Below are positions 6,958 through 13,065 of a stretch of DNA of 14,943 nt, in pieces. The number at the start of each line of letters is the position of its first letter. Within the stretch, counting starts at the first letter, position 1. The stretch lies in assembly GCA_900552185.1 (NCBI GenBank), contig URYT01000032.1, positions 1 to 14,943 on the forward strand, read 5' to 3'. The notes beneath the pieces were generated by a model. The model saw only the letters and a program-made list of their open reading frames with translations. It searched no databases and was not told where the DNA came from. The position numbers and the translations under genes were made by a program. The DNA is from an uncultured Collinsella sp. GTDB taxonomy: Bacteria; Actinomycetota; Coriobacteriia; Coriobacteriales; Coriobacteriaceae.

Positions 6958-8745
6958 CTACATCAGGCGCAGGCTGACGTCCTTGAGCTGGGCGCCACTA
7001 ACGGCACTCGGGGCGCCCGACATGAGGTCGGAGCCGCTGGCCGTCTTGGGGAACGCCATGACGTCGCGGATGGAGTCGGAGCCGGTGAGCAGCATGCACA
7101 CGCGGTCCAGGCCCAGAGCGAAACCGCCCATCGGGGGTGCACCAAACTTGAGGGCCTCCATGAGGAAACCAAACTGAGACTCGGCGCGCTCCTCGGTAAA
7201 GCCCAGGAGCTTGAGCATGGACATCTGCATCTCGGCGTTGTGGATACGCATACCGCCACCGCCGGCCTCAAAGCCGTCCATGACAAAGTCGTAGGTGCAC
7301 GAACCGGCTGCCAACGGGTCGGCCTCGATCTTGGCGATGTCGGTCTCGGTCGGCAGGGTAAAGGGCTGGTGCTCGGCAGCATAGGCCTTGCGATCCTCGT
7401 CCCAATGGAACAGCGGGAAGTTGACGACCCACAGGAAGTCGTGACCCTCACGCTTGATCTCGAGTGCGTTGGCCATGTGCGAACGCATGCCGCCCAGGAT
7501 CTCGTCGGAGAGCAGGCGCGGGCCGGCAGCGAACATCACAAGGTCGCCGGGCTCGACGTCCATGCGCTCGCGCAGAGCGGCCATCTCCTCGTCCGAGAAG
7601 AACTTGACGATGGGGCTGTTGATGGAGCCGTCCTCGCGGAAGGCGATCCAGGCCAGGCCCTTGGCGCCAAACGTGGAAGCCACGCCGGCGAGCTTATCGA
7701 TCTTGGCACGTGCCCAGGCACCGGCGCCCTTGGCGTTGATAGCCTTGACGACAGAGCCCTCCTCGTTTGCGGCAGTCGCAAAGACCTTGAACTTAGAGTT
7801 GGCAAAGATGTCGGTCAGGTCGACCAGGTGTATGCCATAGCGGGTATCGGGCTTGTCGGAGCCATAGGTGTCCATGGCATCCCAGTAGTTCATGCGACGC
7901 AGCGGCGTGGGCATCTCGACACCCATGCGGCCGAAGGCATCGGCCAGGACCTCTTCGAGCGCGCTCATAACATCGTTCTGGTCCACGAAGGACATCTCGA
8001 TATCGACCTGGGTGAACTCGGGCTGACGGTCGGCACGCAGGTCCTCGTCGCGGAAGCACTTGGCAACCTGGTAGTAGCGCTCGACGCCACCGACCATGAG
8101 CAGCTGCTTCAGAAGCTGCGGGGACTGCGGCAGGGCGTAGAAGTTACCCGGCTGGATACGGCTGGGAACAATGAAGTCGCGGGCGCCCTCGGGCGTGGAC
8201 TTAAACAGGGAGGGCGTCTCGACCTCCATGAACTCACGGTTGTGCAGCGCCTCGCGAATGGCAAAGGTAAAGTCGGAGCGCAGCTTGAGGTTGGCCATCA
8301 TCTCGGGACGGCGGAGGTCCAAATAGCGATAGCGCAGGCGGGTATCCTCGCTGGTCTCGATGCCGTCCTCGATCTGGAACGGCGGAGTGACGGACGCGTT
8401 GAGCACCTCGGCGTGGTCGGTCAGGACCTCGATCTCGCCGGTCGCGAGCTTGGTGTTGGTGGTCTCCTCACCACGAGCGCGCACGACGCCGTGGATCTTG
8501 ATGGGCCACTCTGGACGCATGGTCTCGGCAATCTTAAAGGCGTCGCCGTCGGAGTGCTCGGGGTCGAAGGTGAGCTGCGTGATGCCCTCGCGGTCGCGAA
8601 GGTCGCAGAAGATAAGGCCGCCGTGGTCGCGGCGACGGCTCACCCAACCGGTGAGGGTGACCTCTTCGCCCACGTTCTCGAAGCGAAGCTCGCCGCAGGT
8701 ACGGGTGTGCATAGAATGCTCATCGATGGGACGGGTCTGGCTCAT
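6958..8745 (-). CDS. aspS: Aspartyl-tRNA synthetase
   Basis: A 595-residue class II aminoacyl-tRNA synthetase that charges tRNA with aspartate in the cytoplasm. The bacterial-type layout is complete: an N-terminal OB fold about 15-110 that reads the anticodon (LTGWVSRRRDHGGLIFCDLRD), the catalytic core with motif 2 at about 229-251 (CFRDEDLRADRQPEFTQVDIEMSF), the flipping loop LPQSPQLLKQLLMV near 205-218, the bacterial GAD insertion between, and motif 3 at 540-548 (GGFALGLDR). Length fits bacterial AspRS. The ATG at 8745 has AAAGGAGG nine bases upstream. Whether it is strictly tRNA-Asp specific or also charges tRNA-Asn cannot be settled here. A hairpin in its leader is listed separately. Confidence 0.97.
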   Translation of the reverse strand: MSQTRPIDEHSMHTRTCGELRFENVGEEVTLTGWVSRRRDHGGLIFCDLRDREGITQLTFDPEHSDGDAFKIAETMRPEWPIKIHGVVRARGEETTNTKLATGEIEVLTDHAEVLNASVTPPFQIEDGIETSEDTRLRYRYLDLRRPEMMANLKLRSDFTFAIREALHNREFMEVETPSLFKSTPEGARDFIVPSRIQPGNFYALPQSPQLLKQLLMVGGVERYYQVAKCFRDEDLRADRQPEFTQVDIEMSFVDQNDVMSALEEVLADAFGRMGVEMPTPLRRMNYWDAMDTYGSDKPDTRYGIHLVDLTDIFANSKFKVFATAANEEGSVVKAINAKGAGAWARAKIDKLAGVASTFGAKGLAWIAFREDGSINSPIVKFFSDEEMAALRERMDVEPGDLVMFAAGPRLLSDEILGGMRSHMANALEIKREGHDFLWVVNFPLFHWDEDRKAYAAEHQPFTLPTETDIAKIEADPLAAGSCTYDFVMDGFEAGGGGMRIHNAEMQMSMLKLLGFTEERAESQFGFLMEALKFGAPPMGGFALGLDRVCMLLTGSDSIRDVMAFPKTASGSDLMSGAPSAVSGAQLKDVSLRLM

Positions 8746-8766
8746 ACCAGTGATCCTCCTTTATGG

Positions 8767-8808
8767 ATCTGTGCCGCCCCGTGTCGTTCCGGGCGGCGTC
8801 GTACAGAT
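8767..8808 (-). promoter_or_regulatory. Leader hairpin directly upstream of the aspS ribosome site
   Basis: ATCTGT-GCCGCCC (8767-8779) pairs with GGGCGGC (8791-8797) and, after a 5-base bulge, ACAGAT (8803-8808). On the minus strand this 13-bp two-part stem ends about seven bases before the AAAGGAGG site. There is no T-box consensus and no T-tract, so its role, if any, is open; it could affect translation or mRNA stability. Confidence 0.4.
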
Positions 8809-9001
8809 TTGCCCAGCCTGCGTAAACCGCGCAGCCAGACATGGCGTTCTATGTTATCGCACCCGCGTCGATGTGCCGCGAAAAAGTGGCCCCTGCCCAA
8901 AGACTTGACGGAGACGAAACAATTGACGCACCGTGGCCGTCGCCCGGGCGTGCGGCGTGCGACAATGTGCCCCAATACAACTGCACTCGGAAAGGCCCGC
9001 C

Positions 9002-9637
9002 ATGACTGCACGCCTCATCGTTATGGATATCGACTCCACGCTCATCAACCAGGAGGTCATCGACCTGTTGGGCGAAGAGGCCGGCGTGGGCGAGCAAGTT
9101 GCACAGATCACCGAACGCGCCATGCGCGGCGAGCTCGACTTTAAGCAGGCACTCAAGGAGCGCGTGGGGCTGCTTGCCGGCCTTGACGAGAGCGTGTTCG
9201 AGCGCACCTTTGCGCGCGTGACGTTTACCCCCGGCGCGCTGGAGCTTGTGCGCTCGGCGCACAGCAAGGGCTGGAAGGTCGGCGTGGTAAGCGGCGGCTT
9301 CCACGAGGTCGCTGACAAGATCGTAACCGCCGCGGGCATCGATTTTTGCCTGGCCAACCGCCTGGAAGTCATGGACGGCAAGCTCACCGGTAAGTTGGCT
9401 GCCAACATTGTGACCAAGGAGTCCAAGCTCATCCAGCTGCTGGACTGGGCAGTTGAGTGCGGCGTCGACATGGCCCACACGGTCGCTATTGGCGACGGAG
9501 CAAACGACATCCCCATGATCCAGGCCGCGGGCACGGGCATCGCGTTTTGCGCCAAGCCCAAGACGCGCGAGGCCGCCCCGTTTGCCATCGACGAGCGCAA
9601 CCTCATGCTCGCTATGGACATCATCCTGCGCGACTAA
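9002..9637 (+). CDS. serB: Phosphoserine phosphatase (HAD superfamily)
   Basis: A 211-residue cytoplasmic hydrolase expected to remove phosphate from L-phosphoserine in the last step of serine synthesis. HAD motifs are all present: motif I MDIDSTL with nucleophile Asp9 and acid/base Asp11, motif II VVSGGF with Ser97, Lys142 in VTKESK, and motif IV GDGANDIPMI with Asp165 and Asp169. The GDGANDIPMIQAAGTGIAF signature is characteristic of SerB. It lacks the N-terminal ACT-like extension of E. coli SerB, as in many shorter bacterial forms. I start it at the ATG at 9002 with GGAAAGG upstream; a GTG at 8933 would add 23 residues with no family support. It stands alone, divergent from aspS and about 117 bases before larB. 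A related phosphatase specificity cannot be excluded. Confidence 0.93.
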   Translation: MTARLIVMDIDSTLINQEVIDLLGEEAGVGEQVAQITERAMRGELDFKQALKERVGLLAGLDESVFERTFARVTFTPGALELVRSAHSKGWKVGVVSGGFHEVADKIVTAAGIDFCLANRLEVMDGKLTGKLAANIVTKESKLIQLLDWAVECGVDMAHTVAIGDGANDIPMIQAAGTGIAFCAKPKTREAAPFAIDERNLMLAMDIILRD

Positions 9638-9676
9638 CCGATCCGTCTAACAACAGAATCAATTCCTCTATGTCTA

Positions 9677-9710
9677 GTTTCCGAACAATTTTGTCTTAGT
9701 GTTCGGAAAC
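9677..9710. promoter_or_regulatory. 11-bp perfect inverted repeat upstream of larB, candidate operator
   Basis: GTTTCCGAACA (9677-9687) is matched exactly by TGTTCGGAAAC (9700-9710), 12 bases apart. No T-tract follows, so a terminator is less likely than a protein-binding site. The right arm overlaps the best -35 candidate of larB. The TetR-family protein encoded in the same operon is the obvious candidate ligand; that is inference. Confidence 0.6.
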
Positions 9711-9731
9711 ATACCCTTTGAGTGCTAGACT
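9702..9731 (+). promoter_or_regulatory. Probable larBC-tetR promoter
   Basis: TTCGGA (9702-9707) and the extended -10 TGC-TAGACT (hexamer 9726-9731) are 18 bases apart, placing the start near 9738, shortly before the larB ribosome site. The -35 is poor, but the extended -10 partly compensates. Confidence 0.4.
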
Positions 9732-9754
9732 TTGCGCCGTCGAAGGGAACATAT

Positions 9755-10537
9755 ATGGATAAGCAAGATCTTGAGCAATTGCTGAGCGATGTTGCCGGCG
9801 GAGCAGTCACCCCGGCCGTCGCCCTCACACGCATCCAGACGGCGCCGACCGCCGATCTGGGTTTTGCGCAGCTCGATCTTTCGCGCGGGGTGCGCCAGGG
9901 AGCCGGCGAGGTTGTCTACGGTGCCGGTAAAACCGCCGAGCAGATTGCCGCCATTATCGAAGCGCTGCGCGATGCCGGCCAGGAGCGCATCCTGGTCACG
10001 CGCCTGGATGCCGAAAAGGCAGCCCGCACCTCGGAGCTTCTCGTCAACGACATCGACCTGGGATATGTCCCGGACGCGCAGCTCGCCCTCGTGGGCGGCA
10101 AGCCCTCCCCTACCGGCAACGGACGCATCGTCGTCGCCTGCGCCGGCACGAGCGACTTACCCGTCGCCGAAGAAGCCGCGTTGACGGCCGAGTTCTATGG
10201 CAACGAGGTCGACCGCCTCTACGACGTAGGTGTCGCCGGCCTGCACCGCCTGCTCGCGCATGCCGAGGAACTTGCCCAGGCGCAGGTGGTCATCGCCATC
10301 GCCGGCATGGAGGGCGCGCTGGCGAGCGTTATCGGCGGTCTGGTGAGCTGTCCGGTCATCGCCGTTCCCACCAGCGTTGGCTACGGCGCAAGTTTTGGTG
10401 GCGTAGCCGCGCTGCTCGCCATGCTCAACTCCTGTGCCAGCGGCGTTTCGGTCGTCAATATCGACAACGGCTTTGGCGCCGCCTACCAGGCAAGTCTTAT
10501 CAATCATCTGAGCGCCGGCACACCCCGCGCCCGCTAA
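9755..10537 (+). CDS. larB: LarB, pyridinium-3,5-biscarboxylic acid mononucleotide synthase
   Basis: A 260-residue cytoplasmic enzyme that starts nickel-pincer nucleotide synthesis: it carboxylates the pyridine ring of nicotinate adenine dinucleotide and releases AMP. The C-terminal half is PurE-like; AIAGMEGALASVIGGLV, CPVIAVPTSVGYGASFGG and LNSCASGVSVVNIDNGFGAA are hallmark LarB stretches, with Cys227 in LNSCASG matching the cysteine that forms the covalent adduct in Lactiplantibacillus LarB. The ATG at 9755 with GAAGGGAAC before it is preferred over a GTG at 9722, which sits at the promoter. It heads an operon with larC and a TetR-family gene; the larC ribosome site overlaps the larB stop codon, so translation is coupled. 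Confidence 0.95.
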   Translation: MDKQDLEQLLSDVAGGAVTPAVALTRIQTAPTADLGFAQLDLSRGVRQGAGEVVYGAGKTAEQIAAIIEALRDAGQERILVTRLDAEKAARTSELLVNDIDLGYVPDAQLALVGGKPSPTGNGRIVVACAGTSDLPVAEEAALTAEFYGNEVDRLYDVGVAGLHRLLAHAEELAQAQVVIAIAGMEGALASVIGGLVSCPVIAVPTSVGYGASFGGVAALLAMLNSCASGVSVVNIDNGFGAAYQASLINHLSAGTPRAR

Positions 10538-10547
10538 GGAGCATTCC

Positions 10548-11453
10548 ATGTCCAATCATCAGCACACGCTTATCATCGACGGCACCTCGGGCATCAGCGG
10601 CGACATGACCGTCGCGGCCCTGCTCGATCTGGGCGCCAGCGAGGAGCACCTGCGCGAACAGCTCGCCACACTGCCGGTTGACGGGTTTGAGGTTGCCGTT
10701 ACACGCGTAAACAAGCATGGCATCGACGCCTGCGACTTTGACGTTCAGCTGGCAGAGGAGCTCGAGAACCACGATCACGATATGGCCTGGCTCTACGGCA
10801 ACAAAGCAGCTGCCGAGCACGAGCACGAGCACCACCATCATGACCATGGTGAGCACGAACACTGCCATGAGCATGATCATGAGACCCACGGCCATGGCCA
10901 TGAGGGCCATCATCACGCCCACCACCATCACCATCGTTCTTTGGCGGACGTCACCGCCATCATCGACGGCTCGCAGCTAAGCGATGGCGCTAAGCGTCGT
11001 GCGCTCGCCATCTTTACCGCGCTCGCCGCCGCCGAGGCCAAGGCCCACGGCAAAACGCCCGAGACCGTCATGTTCCACGAGGTAGGCGCCGTCGACTCCA
11101 TCGTCGACGTCTGCTCTGTCGCCATCTGCCTCGACGACCTGGGTATTGAGGATATCGTGGTCGAGTCGCTCTCCGAGGGCCACGGAACCATCCACTGTGC
11201 CCACGGCCTTATGCCCATTCCCGTCCCCGCTGTCGTCAACCTGTGCCAGGCGGGCAATATCGCCCTCATGCCTGCACCGGTCGCTGGCGAGCTCGTGACG
11301 CCCACGGGCGCCGCCATCGTCGCCGCGCTGCGCACGTCCGAGCACCTGCCGGCACGCTACCGCATCGAAGCCGTCGGCTACGGCGCCGGTAAGCGCCCCT
11401 ACGAGGGTTGCTCCGGCACGCTCCGCTGTCTGCTCGTTCACGTGGATGCATAG
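10548..11453 (+). CDS. larC: LarC-type nickel insertase, first domain only (LarC1)
   Basis: A 301-residue protein of the LarC family, which inserts nickel into the sulfurated pincer precursor in a CTP-dependent reaction. The start LIIDGTSGISGDMTVAALLDLGAS, the FHEVGAVDSIVDV motif near 175-187 and GELVTPTGAAIVAAL are family hallmarks. Residues 91-129 are a histidine-rich metal-binding tract with 23 His. The chain ends right after VGYGAGKRPYEGCSGTLRCLLV, which is the end of the first domain; complete LarC proteins run to about 400 residues with the CTP-binding LarC2 domain, here absent. The next gene begins two bases later, so no downstream frame encodes LarC2. AAGGAG lies seven bases before the ATG. 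Family is certain; activity in this short form is uncertain. Confidence 0.92.
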   Translation: MSNHQHTLIIDGTSGISGDMTVAALLDLGASEEHLREQLATLPVDGFEVAVTRVNKHGIDACDFDVQLAEELENHDHDMAWLYGNKAAAEHEHEHHHHDHGEHEHCHEHDHETHGHGHEGHHHAHHHHHRSLADVTAIIDGSQLSDGAKRRALAIFTALAAAEAKAHGKTPETVMFHEVGAVDSIVDVCSVAICLDDLGIEDIVVESLSEGHGTIHCAHGLMPIPVPAVVNLCQAGNIALMPAPVAGELVTPTGAAIVAALRTSEHLPARYRIEAVGYGAGKRPYEGCSGTLRCLLVHVDA

Positions 11454-11455
11454 CC

Positions 11456-11995
11456 ATGGATGCCCGCAAAGAAAAAAGCCGCGCCGCTATTGTCACGGCG
11501 TTTTCCGAGCTCCTTCGCGAGGAGGACTACGGCAAGATCACTGTCGGCGACATCATCGCTCGCGCCCACGTAGGCCGCGCGACATTCTACGGTCTCTTTA
11601 AGAGCAAAGACGACCTACTGTCCGAGCTCGTGAGCGATATCTGCACCCACGCCCTCGATGACGATGGCACACCGCTCGACGACCCGCTCGTGCAAGTCGA
11701 GCATATCCTCAACAACCTCTGGGATCGTCGTCAGGGCGTACGCGCCCTCGTAGCCGGCGCCAGCTCACGCGTCTTCGCCGACTGCTTACGCAAGACCATC
11801 ATGTCGCGCGCAGCCGAAACCGTGCCCGTCGACCCCTCAGGCCCCGCCGGCACCATGGACCGCAGCTTCTTACTACACCACATAGCCTCAAGCTTCGTAG
11901 CCACCGTCCAATGGTGGGCCTGGCACAACTTCCAAGCAGACAAAGCCGACGTAGCCAAAGACTACCTCTCAGCCATAAAACCCCTCTTCAACTAA
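11456..11995 (+). CDS. TetR/AcrR-family transcriptional regulator
   Basis: A 179-residue DNA-binding protein. The N-terminal helix-turn-helix spans about residues 28-48 (ITVGDIIARAHVGRATFYGLF), a clear TetR signature; the C-terminal ligand-binding part (VATVQWWAWHNFQADKADVAKDYLSAIKPLF) resembles the short DhaS-like branch but gives no ligand. It starts two bases after the larC stop with no good ribosome site of its own, so it is probably translated by coupling to larC. As the third gene behind larB and larC, a role in controlling lactate racemase genes is likely, with the inverted repeat at 9677-9710 as a candidate site. An upstream in-frame start at 11408 would overlap larC and is not favoured. 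Codon use matches its neighbours. Confidence 0.88.
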   Translation: MDARKEKSRAAIVTAFSELLREEDYGKITVGDIIARAHVGRATFYGLFKSKDDLLSELVSDICTHALDDDGTPLDDPLVQVEHILNNLWDRRQGVRALVAGASSRVFADCLRKTIMSRAAETVPVDPSGPAGTMDRSFLLHHIASSFVATVQWWAWHNFQADKADVAKDYLSAIKPLFN

Positions 11996-12050
11996 ACGCC
12001 CCATCCCATCCCAAGGCGTCGCCCCTTCCCAAAGTACCGCTTGCATTTCA

Positions 12051-12110
12051 AAGCACCCAACAGCCAAGCGCCCACCACATCCAAATTCAGATATATATGT
12101 TGGGTTGCTT
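12051..12110. repeat. Imperfect 12-bp inverted repeat downstream of the TetR gene
   Basis: AAGCACCCAACA (12051-12062) pairs with TGTTGGGTTGCTT (12098-12110), with one extra T bulged. An AT-rich loop including ATATATAT separates them. Immediately after is the palindrome TGTTCGAACA (12110-12119). No T-tract follows. Confidence 0.4.
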
Positions 12111-12135
12111 GTTCGAACACAGCCAAGAATGCCCA

Positions 12136-12260
12136 GGGCTCGGTAGGGGTTAACTTTCCAACGCACTCCGCAGGACGCAAAAAGGCTCGCCGCACGAAGT
12201 GCGCAGCGAGCCTTTTTGCATGTCCGAGGACGCGTTGGAAAGTTAACCCCTACCGAGCCC
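12136..12260. repeat. 125-bp nested palindrome between converging lar genes
   Basis: The outer arms are 29-bp perfect inverted repeats (12136-12164 and 12232-12260); they begin GGGCTCGGTAGGGG and carry GTTAAC near the middle. Inside is the 14-bp terminator stem at 12177-12219, whose loop holds a further GCAC/GTGC hairpin. Between the outer and inner stems are two 12-base unpaired segments (12165-12176, 12220-12231) sharing only a short GGAC/GTCC match. The structure separates the TetR gene from the channel gene. Confidence 0.85.
12177..12219. terminator. Bidirectional rho-independent terminator
   Basis: GCAAAAAGGCTCGC (12177-12190) pairs exactly with GCGAGCCTTTTTGC (12206-12219). The A5 and T5 tracts give a U-rich end in both directions, so it can end both larBC-tetR and larA-channel transcripts. 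Confidence 0.88.
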
Positions 12261-12284
12261 GGACCTTATAGAGCCGTCCTTTGA

Positions 12285-13016
12285 CTAGAACATGCCCAAG
12301 AAACCATGCACAAACAGCGCGGCCAGAGCGGCACCGACAAACGGCGCGATGCCAGGAACGAGCAGGCCGTACTTCCAGTTGTTGTCAGCCTTGTTCTTAA
12401 TCGGCAGCACCTGATAGGCCATGCGAGGACCAAGGTCACGAGCCTGGTTCATGGCGAATCCGGTGATGCCGCCCATGCCCATGCCAACAGCCCAAACGAT
12501 CAGACCGACGCAGATGGCGAGCATCAAAACGTTCTCGCCAGCACGGTTAGCAGCAGCAAGGATGGCGCTGATGAACACGAAGGTGCAGATAGCCTCGCAG
12601 AAGAAGTTGCGGGCATAGTTCGTGCCCTCGGTGGTTGGGTTGGTCGAGAAGATGTTGCGCTGAGCAATGGGGTCGACGACGCCCTCGGAAGCCTTGAACT
12701 CATCGGCATACATCAACCAAGCGATTACGGCGCCCACAAAGCCGCCGAGCATATCGGCAACCATGAAGGGGATGCAGCTGCTCCACGGCACCAGGCCGAC
12801 GATGCACTGGGCAAGCACCATGGCGGGGTTCATGCACACGGCGCCGCCAAAAACAAACAGGCAGACCGAGATGCCAAAAGACCAGGTGGTGATGGCAAAC
12901 ATGTGACCGGAGCCCTGATACTTGGTGCCCTTAAGCACGGTATCGCAGTGTACGCCCACGCCAAAGATGATCATGAGGGCCGTTGCGCCGAATTCGCAGA
13001 GGAGTTTGGTAAGCAT
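12285..13016 (-). CDS. larD: MIP-family aquaglyceroporin, LarD-like channel
   Basis: A 243-residue membrane channel of the major intrinsic protein family with about six membrane helices. The first pore motif is NPA at 63-65 (CMNPAMVLA); the second is NQA at 190-192 in MNQARDLGPR, where the family norm is NPARDLGPR, so the proline is replaced by glutamine (codon CAG). The Asp194 after the pore arginine marks the glycerol-conducting rather than water-only branch. In Lactiplantibacillus the lar operon encodes LarD, a lactic acid channel of this family; here the gene follows larA by 49 bases on the same strand, which supports that role. Glycerol or another small neutral solute remains possible. 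The ATG at 13016 has a modest AAGG site close upstream. The symbol rests on context; the family call is firm. Confidence 0.82.
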   Translation of the reverse strand: MLTKLLCEFGATALMIIFGVGVHCDTVLKGTKYQGSGHMFAITTWSFGISVCLFVFGGAVCMNPAMVLAQCIVGLVPWSSCIPFMVADMLGGFVGAVIAWLMYADEFKASEGVVDPIAQRNIFSTNPTTEGTNYARNFFCEAICTFVFISAILAAANRAGENVLMLAICVGLIVWAVGMGMGGITGFAMNQARDLGPRMAYQVLPIKNKADNNWKYGLLVPGIAPFVGAALAALFVHGFLGMF

Positions 13017-13065
13017 AAAACCTTATCTTTCTTGTCGGTTATGAACGATTCGTTTAGGCCGCGTA

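Noticed and set aside
8746..8880. T-box riboswitch in the aspS leader
   Set aside because: No T-box consensus and no terminator-antiterminator pair with a T-tract; only a local hairpin is present.
6877..9144. 755-codon plus-strand frame opposite aspS and into serB
   Set aside because: It spans a terminator, the whole of aspS in antisense and the serB start in another frame, and has no recognisable domain.
9677..9710. Terminator of serB
   Set aside because: The stem is perfect but AT-containing with a 12-base loop and no T-tract on the plus strand, and it overlaps a promoter, so an operator is the better reading.
12110..12119. tRNA T-arm (TTCGAA) downstream of the TetR gene
   Set aside because: No acceptor, D or anticodon arms can be drawn around it; it is a simple 10-bp palindrome.
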